A DNA stretch of 41,793 bases from Parcubacteria group bacterium (GTDB taxonomy: Bacteria; Patescibacteriota; Minisyncoccia; JACPHC01), in the NCBI GenBank assembly GCA_016188775.1, contig JACPHC010000005.1, positions 1-41,793 of the forward strand, given 5' to 3'. The notes beneath the pieces are model-generated. The model ran no database searches. It was given only the letters and a program-made list of their open reading frames with translations, and was not told where the DNA came from. A program made the position numbers and the translations under genes. Each line of letters opens with the position of its first letter. Within the stretch, counting starts at the first letter, position 1. Positions 1-8,107 of the stretch are shown here, in pieces.

Positions 1-26
1 CATTCCCTTTCAAAAAATAGAGGCCA

Positions 27-171
27 GCCCCGCCGCCTTGCTTGTCAAAGCAAAGCACCACAGAAAAATACTCTTTTCATTAGGAGAAAAAGAAATCCGG
101 CGCGCGCAAAATGAAAAGAGCAAAGAGTATTTTTCTGTGGTGCGGCGAGTGTCAGCGAGCGGCGGCGGGGC
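27..171. repeat. Long interrupted inverted repeat upstream of the phosphatase gene
   Basis: An outer pair (GCCCCGCCGCC at 27-37 against 161-171) encloses a longer inner pair (56-76 against 122-142, perfect). The bases at 71-80 can alternatively pair with 111-120, so the right arm looks like the left arm plus a short partial duplication. No coding sequence is convincing here. It has the architecture of a small palindromic repeat element or a folded untranslated RNA. The seeing is direct; any function is inference. Confidence 0.6.
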
Positions 172-234
172 GGCTTCATTCGTCGGGGTTCGTTTGGTAA
201 AAAGTTCGGATTTTGTTCAGGAGACACAGCAAAA

Positions 235-954
235 ATGAAAAAATCAAAAGAAGAACTTATTCAAAAGTGGCCGAATCGATTGGTTTTGGTTCGCCATGGT
301 TTATCCGTTTATAATGAAGAGCGGGAGCTTATTAATCGAGGCATTTTAACGACATACACAAAAAACGTTAAAGAAGTTCGCAATGCCGATATAGTTCTTT
401 CGGAAAAGGGCAGGGAGCAGGCGAAAAAAACCGGAGTTTTTTTGAAAAAAGAATACGGCAATTTTGATCTCATTTTTATTTCTCCATTTAAGCGAGCTTA
501 TGAAACAGGAGAAATTATCGCCAAAAATTTTCCAAAAGCGCGATTGATAATCGAAGAAAGGATTCGCGAAAAAGAATTTGGCATAGCGGATGGAATGACG
601 CCGGATGAAATAAAAAAACATTTTCCCTACGAGTACGAGAGAAGATTAAAAGAAAAAAAATATTATTTCAGGCCGATCGGAGGCGAATCTTACCCCGATG
701 TTAATTTGAGAATTTGGTCTTTTCTTTCAACAATTGTCCGCGAATACGCGAAAATGAATATTTTGGTCGTTTCCCATTCCGCGGCGATGTTTTCTTTTAG
801 AAAGCTTCTTGAAAAATTCACGGAAGAAAAACTTCTTGAAGTTGATAAAACCGATGATATTAAAAATTGCGGGATTATTTCTTATATTTATGATTCGGGT
901 TTAAAGCCAAAACCAAAGTTAAGATTGGAGTTTTACAATAAAAAAACTTGGTGA
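235..954 (+). CDS. Histidine phosphatase family protein (phosphoglycerate-mutase-like)
   Basis: A 239-residue cytosolic protein of the branch-1 histidine phosphatase superfamily. The nucleophile motif RHG is at residues 20-22 (His21). An SPFKRAYET segment near residue 83 supplies a second phosphate-binding Arg, EFG near 114 supplies the acid region, and the second catalytic His is in VSHS at about 181. The family covers phosphoglycerate mutases and many small-molecule or protein phosphatases; sequence alone does not fix the substrate, and the insert around residues 30-50 differs from classical GpmA. The start is chosen from AGGAG at 219-223, 11 bases before the ATG. It appears to be a single-gene unit followed by a hairpin terminator at 1028-1053. 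Confidence 0.85.
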   Translation: MKKSKEELIQKWPNRLVLVRHGLSVYNEERELINRGILTTYTKNVKEVRNADIVLSEKGREQAKKTGVFLKKEYGNFDLIFISPFKRAYETGEIIAKNFPKARLIIEERIREKEFGIADGMTPDEIKKHFPYEYERRLKEKKYYFRPIGGESYPDVNLRIWSFLSTIVREYAKMNILVVSHSAAMFSFRKLLEKFTEEKLLEVDKTDDIKNCGIISYIYDSGLKPKPKLRLEFYNKKTW

Positions 955-997
955 TTTTTTGTTTTTTTTAGAAACACAAAAAGTCTTATATCAAAAT

Positions 998-1026
998 TTG
1001 ACTATCTTCTTTTTTTATATTATTAT
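998..1026 (+). promoter_or_regulatory. Sigma70-type promoter for typA
   Basis: TTGACT (998-1003), a 17-base spacer and TATTAT (1021-1026) match the housekeeping consensus at 5 of 6 bases each. Transcription would start near 1033, inside the hairpin that terminates the upstream gene, so RNAs from this promoter would lack the left arm of that hairpin. Confidence 0.6.
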
Positions 1027-1027
1027 A

Positions 1028-1053
1028 AAAATGCCTTTGAGGGCATTTTTTTT
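1028..1053 (+). terminator. Intrinsic terminator after the histidine phosphatase gene
   Basis: AAAATGCC (1028-1035) pairs perfectly with GGCATTTT (1042-1049) around a 6-base loop, and the T-run extends to 1053. It ends the upstream transcript and overlaps the start region of the typA promoter. Confidence 0.7.
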
Positions 1054-1108
1054 ATGGAAATTCGCAACACCCTCCTTCGCTAAAAGCTTCGGCGGGCAAA
1101 TCGCTTAT

Positions 1109-2884
1109 ATGGAAATAAGAAACATCGCTATTATCGCTCACGTTGATCACGGCAAGACAACCTTGACCGACGCCTTGATGCGCCAAACCGGCGCGTTTAA
1201 AGAAGGAGTTTCAATGGATTCAAACGCCTTGGAGCTTGAGCGCGGCATTACAATTTATTCAAAAAACGCGGCGATTATTTATCGCGGCGTTAAAATAAAT
1301 ATCGTTGATACGCCGGGACATGCCGATTTTGGGTCGGAAGTGGAACGGGTTCTTCGTTCTATCGATTCTGTTCTTCTTGTCGTGGACGCGCAGGAAGGGC
1401 CAATGCCCCAGACCCGTTTCGTTTTAAAAAAATCTTTGGAATTGGGACTAAAACCAATCGTCGTCATAAATAAAATAGACAAATCAGCGGCCGACCCTGG
1501 CCGAACGGAAGAACAAGTGCTGGAACTTTTTTTGGAACTGGGCGCCAATGACGAACAAGCTAATTTTCCCATTATTTACGCGATCGGCCGCCAAGGAATC
1601 GCCAAGTTCAAATTGACTGACGAATCAAATGATCTCACTCCTCTTCTGGATTTGATTCTTTCGCGCGTTCCTTGCGCGTCCTCGGAATCGCTTGAGCGTC
1701 AACCGTTGCGATTCCAGCCTTTTAATCTCGCCTACGATAATTTTTTGGGACGGATGGCGGTGGGGCGCGTTTATGAGGGAAGGCTTCAGGCCGGCGCGAA
1801 TGTCTTTGTGAAAAAACAGAATGGCGAAATTCGCTCCGGCAAAATCACCAAAATTTTTACTTTTAACGGATTGGAAAGAATAGACTCGAAAGAAACAAGC
1901 GCCGGCGATATCGCGCTTATTGCCGGATTGCCCGATATAGATATCGGCGAAACCGTCACGACTGACGCGAACGCTTTGTCGCTTCCCGTCATCGCGATTG
2001 ATGAGCCGACCATCACTCTTAATTTTTTAGTCAATAATTCTCCCTTTATGGGGCGGGAAGGAAAATACGTGACATCCCGCGAATTGCGCGAGTATTTGGA
2101 GCGAGAATTGGAAGTCAATGTCGGTTTGCAAATTGATTTTAAGGCGATGGACGTGTTTCAGGTTTGCGGCCGCGGCGAATTGCATATCGCGATACTGCTC
2201 GAAAATATGAGGCGCGCCGGATATGAAGCGCAGGTTTCCCAGCCCAAAGTTATTATCCGCGAAGAAAAAGGCGTCCAGCTGGAACCGTTCGAGGAAGTCA
2301 TTATAGATACGCCAAAAGAACATCAAGGCGCGATTATTGAACACCTTGGCGCTCGCGCGTTCATTTTAAAAAATATTATTCAGCATGGCGAAATTATGAG
2401 GCTTGCGTTTGAAGGACCCACGCGGGGACTTTTGGGATATAAAAATCAGTTTGTCATTCAGACAAAAGGAGAAGGAATTCTTTCTTCGCGCGTTTTGGGT
2501 TTCAGGCCGGCCGCGGGAGAGATTCGAAAAAGGAAAGTCGGTTCAATGATTTCCATGGCCAATGGAAAATCTTCCGGTTATTCCTTGTGGGGACTTCAGG
2601 AACGAGGGACTCTTTATATAGGACCGGGAACGGAAGTGTATATTGGGATGGTAATCGGCAATACGTCAAAAGGAAATGATATGAACGTAAATCCCACTAA
2701 AGGAAAACAGCTGACAAATATGCGTTCTAAAAGCTCCGACGAGGCGATTGAGCTTATTCCTCCGTTTAAGCTGACTATTGAAAACGGTCTGGAAATAATG
2801 GGCGAGGACGAATATTTGGAAATTACTCCCATCAGCGTTCGTCTTCGAAAACAGAATCTTGGACTTCCTCATATCTTAACGTAA
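1109..2884 (+). CDS. typA: Ribosome-associated GTPase TypA/BipA
   Basis: A 591-residue translational GTPase, near the usual family length of about 605. It binds the 70S ribosome at the EF-G site and is known in other bacteria for 50S assembly and stress adaptation. G1 is HVDHGKTT (11-18), the switch I segment ERGITI is at 44-49, G3 DTPGH at 67-71 and G4 NKID at 121-124. EF-G-like domains II, III and V and the BipA-specific C-terminal domain (LTNMRSKSSDEA, then the ITPISVRLRK segment) follow. The frame is open 150 bases further upstream, but the family always begins at MEIRNIAIIAHVDHGK, so the ATG at 1109 is used. No clear Shine-Dalgarno precedes it. Confidence 0.97.
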   Translation: MEIRNIAIIAHVDHGKTTLTDALMRQTGAFKEGVSMDSNALELERGITIYSKNAAIIYRGVKINIVDTPGHADFGSEVERVLRSIDSVLLVVDAQEGPMPQTRFVLKKSLELGLKPIVVINKIDKSAADPGRTEEQVLELFLELGANDEQANFPIIYAIGRQGIAKFKLTDESNDLTPLLDLILSRVPCASSESLERQPLRFQPFNLAYDNFLGRMAVGRVYEGRLQAGANVFVKKQNGEIRSGKITKIFTFNGLERIDSKETSAGDIALIAGLPDIDIGETVTTDANALSLPVIAIDEPTITLNFLVNNSPFMGREGKYVTSRELREYLERELEVNVGLQIDFKAMDVFQVCGRGELHIAILLENMRRAGYEAQVSQPKVIIREEKGVQLEPFEEVIIDTPKEHQGAIIEHLGARAFILKNIIQHGEIMRLAFEGPTRGLLGYKNQFVIQTKGEGILSSRVLGFRPAAGEIRKRKVGSMISMANGKSSGYSLWGLQERGTLYIGPGTEVYIGMVIGNTSKGNDMNVNPTKGKQLTNMRSKSSDEAIELIPPFKLTIENGLEIMGEDEYLEITPISVRLRKQNLGLPHILT

Positions 2885-2945
2885 TTGTAGTTTAGTAAAG
2901 ATATCTCATTGAGAATTATAAATAACAACAAATCAGCGTATAGCC

Positions 2946-2973
2946 TTGACAGCGAATTTTGCATCTGTATAAT
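2946..2973 (+). promoter_or_regulatory. Strong consensus promoter upstream of the rRNA unit
   Basis: A perfect TTGACA (2946-2951) and perfect TATAAT (2968-2973) are separated by 16 bases, the best promoter match in the window. Transcription would begin near 2980. It is either the rrn promoter or the promoter of the small RNA that ends at 3096. Confidence 0.8.
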
Positions 2974-2979
2974 GGATTT

Positions 2980-3096
2980 TGCGAATGCGATTTATGTTTA
3001 ATTTATTAAACCATTACCAAAAGACAGGCGGGCAACTTGGCGATTAGTTTTTGTTTAGTGATGAAAGTGAAGCCCCCGCCTCTGACGGGGGTTTTT
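2980..3096 (+). ncRNA. Putative small RNA or attenuated leader ahead of 23S rRNA
   Basis: About 115 nt lie between the consensus promoter and an intrinsic terminator, with no reading frame of note. A hairpin GTTTAA/TTAAAC occurs near 2996-3011. The segment AGGCGGG (3026-3032) is complementary to CCCGCCT (3075-3081), which overlaps the 5' strand of the terminator stem, so an antiterminator pairing is possible. I do not recognise tmRNA, 6S, SRP RNA or a known riboswitch. It could be a stand-alone small RNA or an rrn leader that is attenuated. Confidence 0.45.
3073..3096 (+). terminator. Intrinsic terminator between the rrn promoter and 23S rRNA
   Basis: CCCCCG (3073-3078) pairs with CGGGGG (3086-3091) around a 7-base loop, followed directly by TTTTT. 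Its position, downstream of a perfect promoter and 137 bases before the 23S gene, is unusual. Confidence 0.7.
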
Positions 3097-3138
3097 AAAT
3101 TAAATATAAATATAGACGGAAAGAAATTTAACAATTTA

Positions 3139-3214
3139 ACTCGCCTGAATTTTTATTTGTTATCTCAAATTTAGGCGAGAATAATCCTTTGAAATTCGGA
3201 GAAATTTCAAAGGG
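3139..3214 (+). repeat. Two hairpins in the 23S leader
   Basis: CTCGCCTGAATTT (from 3140) pairs with AAATTTAGGCGAG (to 3178), and CCTTTGAAATT (from 3187) pairs with AATTTCAAAGG (to 3213). The first contains the AAATTTAGGCG motif that recurs in the 23S-5S spacer and in the rplJ leader. They probably belong to the rRNA precursor; the CTTTGAAA segment faintly resembles a boxA, without enough support to call it. Confidence 0.5.
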
Positions 3215-3240
3215 TGATATTAAGCAAGTCTAGGTGGGTA
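3212..3240 (+). other. 5' strand of the 23S rRNA processing stem
   Basis: Pairs over about 28 bases with 6966-6994 after 23S (for example TGATATTAAGCAAGTC against GACTTGCTTAATATCA). Such stems flanking 23S are RNase III targets during rRNA maturation. The inner part merges with helix 1 of the mature rRNA. Confidence 0.8.
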
Positions 3241-3735
3241 TTTTAAGAGCGTATGGTGGATGCCTTGGCACCAAGAGGCGAAGAAGGACGTGGCGTGACT
3301 GCGATAAGCGCCGGGGAGGTGTCTAGCGACCTTCGATCCGGCGATGTCCGAATGGGGAAACCCAATCTCGCAAACCGAGATTGTCCTTGACGTAAAGTCG
3401 AGGAAGCGAACCCGCTGAAGTGAAACATCTCAGTAAGCGGAGGAAAAGAGAAAGAATTTTATTCCCCCAGTAGCGGCGAGCGAAAAGGGAGAAGCCCAAA
3501 CCCACGCGTGTTTTGTTTTTAACAGGACGCGTTTGGGGGTAGTAAGAAAACAGCGTCCAGGCGCGAGCTTGGAGGGAGTTTAAAAAAATGAAACTTCGTT
3601 AGTCGAATGGCCCTGGAAAGGCCAATCAAAGAGGGTAATAGTCCCGTAGACGAAAACGGTTTCATGTTCCTTGTTGTTTATCTTGAGTAACCCGGGGAAA
3701 GACTGCCCTGGGCGAAGCATCCCTGACTACAGGGA

Positions 3736-3795
<60 letters not shown>

Positions 3796-5861
3796 CAGCC
3801 CGGTGAGGGCGGTGAAATAGTACCTGAAACCATATGCTTACATAGAGCGGGAGCCTTTGACGCAAGTTGAGGGTGACCGCGTGCCTATTGAAGAATGAGC
3901 CAACGACTTTGAATGCATAGCAGTCTAAGTCCTTATAAGGGACGGAGGCAAAGCGAAAGCGAGTGCGAAAAGCGCGCCTGTTCCGCTTTCAGCGGAACAA
4001 ATGCTGTGTGTTTAAGACCCGAAGCCAGGCGAGCTTACCATGGTCAGGACGAAGGTCGCCGAAAGGCGACTGGAGGTCCGAACTCATACGCTGTGCAATA
4101 CGTTGGGATGAACTGTGGTAAGAAGTGAAAAGCTAATCGAGCCTGGGAATAGCTGGTTCTCTCCGAAACAGTTTTAGGACTGGCGTCCTTTATTAATTTC
4201 GCGGGGGTAGAGCACTGGATGGTAATCATTGGGAGAAATCTCGGATAACCAATCAAACTCCGAATACCGTGAATGAGAAGGATAGTTAGACCATGGGGGC
4301 GAAGCTCCATCGGTCAAAAGGGAAACAGCCCAGCCCAAAATTTAAGGTCCCTAAATTAAAGCTAAGTGCAAGCAAGGAAGTGGAATTTCTTAAACATCTA
4401 GGAGGTTGGCTTAGAAGCAGCCATCCTTTAAAGAGTGCGTAACAGCTCACTAGTCGAGAGATTCCGCGCCGAAAATTTATCGGGGCTAAGCTTTATACCG
4501 AAAATTTGGATGAGCGTTCAATACGTTGAGCGCTCGTGGTAGGAGAGCATTCTTTACGCAGCGAAGTTGAGGGCGCGAGCCCCAATGGAGCGTAAGGAAG
4601 AGAGAATGTTGGCATGAGTAACCGCAAGTCCGACGAGAACTCGGACCACCGAAAACCTAAGGTTTCCTTGGCAATGTCAATCATCCAAGGGTTAGTCGGT
4701 CCTAAGGCAATGGCGAAAGCCGCAGCTGATGGACAGCCGGTTAATATTCCGGCACTTCTTTGTTTTTTCAAGAGAATGACGAAAAGTACTAAATCGAGCG
4801 TATTATTGGATTTATGTTTCTTCGCCCGCGAGGGCGCGGGAAAATTATTCCTTCGGGAATGAAATTCGATGAAAATTTTTCCGAGAAAAGTTCTTAAGAG
4901 CTAAAAACAAAGAAACCGTACCGTAAACCGACACAGGTAGGTAAGGCGAGAAGCCTAAGGTGAACAGGTGATTCCTCGTTAAGGAACTCGGCAAAAAAGC
5001 TACCCGTAAGTTCGCAAGATGGGTTCCCAGCATATAACTTGTTATGTGCTGGGCGCAGTTAAAGTGTCTCTAGCGACTGTTTATCAAAAACACAAGTCCC
5101 TGCTAACTCGCAAGAGGATGTATAGGGGCTGACACCTGTCCAGTGTTGGAACGTTAACGGCGAAGGTCTTGGATTTTAAGATTATATCAAAAGATTTAAG
5201 GCTCGAGCCCGAAGCGCCAATGAACGACCGCGATAACTATAATCGTGTTAAAGTAGCGTAACCCCTTGCCAGGTAAGTTCTGGCCCGCATGAAAGGTGTA
5301 ACGACTGGAGAACTGTCTCAACGAGGAGCCTGGTGAAAATGCAATTCCGGTGAAGACGCCGGGTACCTGCGACTAGACGAAAAGACCCCGGGAGCTTTAC
5401 TGTAGCTTGGTATTGGCTTTTTGTTTTGAATGCGTAGCATAGGAGGGAGACTTTGAAGTTCCGTTTTCGGACGGAATGGAGTCGTCAGTGAAATACCTCT
5501 CTTTCAAGGCTTTAAGTCTAACCTTTGACGCCAAACGTCAGAGAGACAGTGCCTGGTGGGCAGTTTAAGTGGGGCACTTTCCTCCCAAAAAGTAATGGAG
5601 GAGTTTATTAAGGTCGGCTAACTCCGGATGGAAATCGGAGTGATAGGGCAAACCCATAAGCCGGCTTAACTGCGAGGCGCGCATGCCGAGCAGGTGCGAA
5701 AGCAGAAGTTAGTGAACCGACCGTACTTCGTAGGAAGGCGGAAGATCATCGGCCAAAAGCTACCCCGGGGATAACAGGCTGGTACCGCCCAAGAGTTCAT
5801 ATCGACGGCGGTGTTCGGCACCTCGATGTCGGCTCCGCGCATCCTGGCGGTGGAGAAGCCG

Positions 5862-5892
<31 letters not shown>

Positions 5893-5979
5893 CGACGCGA
5901 GCTGGGTTCAAACCGTCGTGAGACAGGTTGGACTCCTATCTGTCGCAGGCGTCGATACTTGAGGGGAGCTGCTCCTAGT

Positions 5980-6747
5980 AAGAAATTGCTACTTTCGCCA
6001 GTAATGGCGATTGATAATTCGGCTAATAACGGTGGAATCTTAATAAATTTGGTCTGTTGATAACTATAGTTGTTGCGGTCCAATAATTATAGTACAATTA
6101 ATTGAGGACCAAAGTAATTAATTAAGACAATACCGTGGGAAGTCGATCTAAAATTAATTTAGCATATATTGCTGGTTTTCTTGATGGCGACGGCAGTTTA
6201 ATGATGCAAATTAAGAAACGTAAAGACGGAAATAAATCTGGAAAACGTTTCATGTTGACTATTTGTTTTTATCAAGATTCACGTCATGACAAAACTTTGT
6301 CGTGGATCCGAAATTTACTTGGCATAGGTTATATTTCAAAACGAAATGATGGCATAACTGAACTGCGAATTAACGGATTTAAACAAATAGAAAAAATACT
6401 AAAGAATTTACTGCCATTTATTAAATTTAAGAAAATACAAGCAAATCTTCTTTTCGAATCTTCAAAAATTCTTCAAAAAAAGCATAGTTTAAAAAATACT
6501 GATTTAAGAAAATTGGTAAATAATATTTATCGAATTCAATCAGAAAATTATGCAACGAAGAAAAAGAAAACAAAAGAAGAATTGTTTAAAATTTTAGATT
6601 TGACCCCGTAACGACTGGATTCTTTAAGTAAGACTTTTTACTTAAAGATGAAGATAATATCAATAATTTGATATTATAATACGCCGACCCCCGCTAAAAG
6701 CAGGGTGAAGATATAGTCTACACTTCTAGCGATAGAAGAATTATGTG
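5980..6747 (+). other. Group I intron (IA-like) inserted in the sarcin-ricin loop of 23S rRNA
   Basis: The exon sequence GCTCCTAGT stops at 5979 and resumes with ACGAGAGGACC at 6748, so the insert lies between E. coli positions 2656 and 2657. The 5' exon ends in U and the intron ends in G, as group I requires. Visible core: P1 UAGU (5976-5979) with GCUA (5988-5991), giving the U.G wobble; P2 hairpin with a GTAA tetraloop (5996-6009); P3 CGGC (6020-6023) with GCCG (6683-6686); P4 ACGGT (6029-6033) with ACCGT (6132-6136); P7 GACT (6613-6616) with AGTC (6715-6718); P8 6689-6705; P9 with a GCGA tetraloop (6723-6738). Two extra hairpins (6622-6647 and 6654-6677) sit between P7 and P3, where group IA introns carry P7.1 and P7.2. 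The open reading frame lies in the P6 loop. Confidence 0.85.
6135..6611 (+). CDS. LAGLIDADG homing endonuclease of the I-CreI type, in the 23S intron
   Basis: A 158-residue protein with a single LAGLIDADG motif (AYIAGFLDGDGS, residues 10-21), so it should act as a homodimer. The spacing and later segments (QIKKRKDG, IGYISKRNDG, LPFIKFKKIQANLL) follow I-CreI, which is 163 residues and also sits in a 23S group I intron. It would cut intronless 23S genes at the sarcin-ricin loop sequence to spread the intron. The GTG start at 6135 overlaps the P4 strand of the ribozyme, and the TAA stop (6609-6611) lies two bases before P7, so RNA and protein signals are interleaved. No Shine-Dalgarno is visible. 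The gene is more AT-rich than the exons. The frame is complete; activity is inferred. Confidence 0.9.
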   Translation: MGSRSKINLAYIAGFLDGDGSLMMQIKKRKDGNKSGKRFMLTICFYQDSRHDKTLSWIRNLLGIGYISKRNDGITELRINGFKQIEKILKNLLPFIKFKKIQANLLFESSKILQKKHSLKNTDLRKLVNNIYRIQSENYATKKKKTKEELFKILDLTP

Positions 6748-6965
6748 ACGAGAGGACCGGAGTGGACCAACCTCTGGTGTGCCAGTTGACCCGCCAGGGT
6801 CATTGCTGGGTAGCTATGTTGGGACGGGATAAGCGCTGAAAGCATATAAGCGCGAAGCCCACCTCAAGATCAGGTATCTTAGATTCGTGGAAGATGACCA
6901 CGTTGATAGGCTGCAGGTGTAAGCGTCGTAAGGCGTTTAGCCGAGCAGTACTAATAAATCATTTA

Positions 6966-6994
6966 TGCCCACCTTGACTTGCTTAATATCACCC
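6966..6994 (+). other. 3' strand of the 23S rRNA processing stem
   Basis: Complementary to 3212-3240 with few mismatches; see the 5' strand entry. It lies just before the spacer leading to 5S rRNA. Confidence 0.8.
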
Positions 6995-7063
6995 GCCAAA
7001 ATTTTTATTTACTCGCCAAAAATTTTTAAAATTTAGGCGGGTGAAAAATTTAGGCGGGTAAAT
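6991..7063 (+). repeat. 23S-5S spacer with repeated AAATTTAGGCGGGT motifs
   Basis: The spacer carries CACCCGCCAAAATTTTT and ACTCGCC on the left and two direct copies of AAATTTAGGCGGGT on the right (7030-7043 and 7047-7060). The left segments can pair with either right copy, giving nested alternative hairpins. No tRNA is present in this spacer. Confidence 0.55.
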
Positions 7064-7174
7064 TGCCTCCGCGACCATAGCGGGCGGGACCAACCTCTTC
7101 CCATTCCGAACAGAGTCGTTAAACCGCCTGACGCCGATGATACCCGCAAGGGGAAAGTAGGTATTGCGGGGGCA
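7064..7174 (+). rRNA. rrf: 5S ribosomal RNA
   Basis: About 111 nt, from TGCCTCCGC to GCGGGGGCA, with the terminal helix formed by these ends. The internal landmarks CCATTCCGAACAGAG (loop C region) and GCCGATGATACC are clear. It is followed by a T-run (7175-7180), so the terminal helix probably also helps terminate the rRNA transcript. Confidence 0.92.
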
Positions 7175-7198
7175 TTTTTTATTTGTTACGATTTTTTA

Positions 7199-7361
7199 AG
7201 ACCTCCTGCATAATAATTTTTCGTAGCGAAATGCAGGAATTTTGAGCGAAAATAATGAAGAACGAGGCGGCATATTTGACTTAAAATACGCCAACGAGTT
7301 CTGAATTATTTGCAGCCAAAATTACAAATTGCAGCAGAAAAAATTATTTTGCAGGAGGTCT
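7199..7361 (+). repeat. Inverted repeat whose right arm contains the next gene's Shine-Dalgarno
   Basis: Arms of 23 bases (7199-7221 and 7339-7361) match at 22 positions; the right arm holds GCAGGAGGTCT, including AGGAGG at 7353-7358, 8 bases before the ATG at 7367. Between the arms are further complementary segments, for example AGAACG (from 7262) with CGAGTTCT (to 7303). It may be a palindromic element or a regulatory leader that hides the ribosome binding site. Confidence 0.6.
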
Positions 7362-7366
7362 TTGAT

Positions 7367-8107
7367 ATGGATTCGCGATTTAAAAAACAAATTTTAATAG
7401 CTTTGATTTTTTTGGCAATAATAGCTGTCTTTGTTTTTTTGATTTACTTGATTTTTAAAAAGCCCGTTTTAACGCCAAAAATTATTGAAAAACCCCAACT
7501 TCCCGAAATTCTTTTTTCCAGGTTTTTTCTTGTTTCCGGTTCCAGTTATGACGTTTTGTTTCGGCTCAAAAATCCGAACGTAAATTTTGGCGCCTCCTCG
7601 GTTGTTTATAAAATAGAATTTTTAAATTCGGCCAATGATTTAATTGTTGAGAAAATTGGAGAAACTTATCTTTGGCCATTAGATGAGCGATGGGTGGCAG
7701 TTCCTCAAATTTCCGTTCCTTCTTTGCCGGCTAAATTGAAAGTGATTGTCGTTTCCGCCAACTGGGAAAAATTATCCGATTTTATTCCGCCGCGTATTTC
7801 AGTTTTTTCCGGAAAATACGAAGAGATAAAAAATAACGGCGTTTTTGCCAAAGCGACCGGTCGGATTAAAAATGGCGAAGTTTTCACTTTTGAAGATATT
7901 GATATTTTCGCGGTGGCCAAAGACGGCTTAGGAAACGCGCTTTCGGTTAATTTTACCAGAATCGGCAAAATCGAGGCCGGCCAAGAAATTCCGTTTGAAA
8001 TCAGCTGGTTTCGGTCTTTTGAAGGCAAAGTAGCCAAGCTCGATCTGGAAGCGAGAACGGATATATTTCAAAATGAACTTTTTTTATCTTCATTTAAAAA
8101 AGATTGA
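7367..8107 (+). CDS. Membrane-anchored protein with two FxLYD/LEA14-like beta-domains
   Basis: A 246-residue protein. One strong membrane segment at about residues 9-31 (LIALIFLAIIAVFVFLIYLIF) follows a short positive N-terminus, so the rest should face outside. Residues 50-140 and 145-235 look like two beta-sandwich repeats; the second (ATGRIKNGEVFTFEDIDIFA, then a GKIEAGQEIPFEI segment) resembles the FxLYD or LEA14 fold seen in envelope proteins. No enzyme motif is seen. The ATG at 7367 is preferred over an upstream in-frame codon because AGGAGG lies 8 bases before it. The 3' end overlaps rodA by 35 bases, so the two are probably co-transcribed and the protein may assist wall elongation. 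The function is not known. Confidence 0.7.
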   Translation: MDSRFKKQILIALIFLAIIAVFVFLIYLIFKKPVLTPKIIEKPQLPEILFSRFFLVSGSSYDVLFRLKNPNVNFGASSVVYKIEFLNSANDLIVEKIGETYLWPLDERWVAVPQISVPSLPAKLKVIVVSANWEKLSDFIPPRISVFSGKYEEIKNNGVFAKATGRIKNGEVFTFEDIDIFAVAKDGLGNALSVNFTRIGKIEAGQEIPFEISWFRSFEGKVAKLDLEARTDIFQNELFLSSFKKD

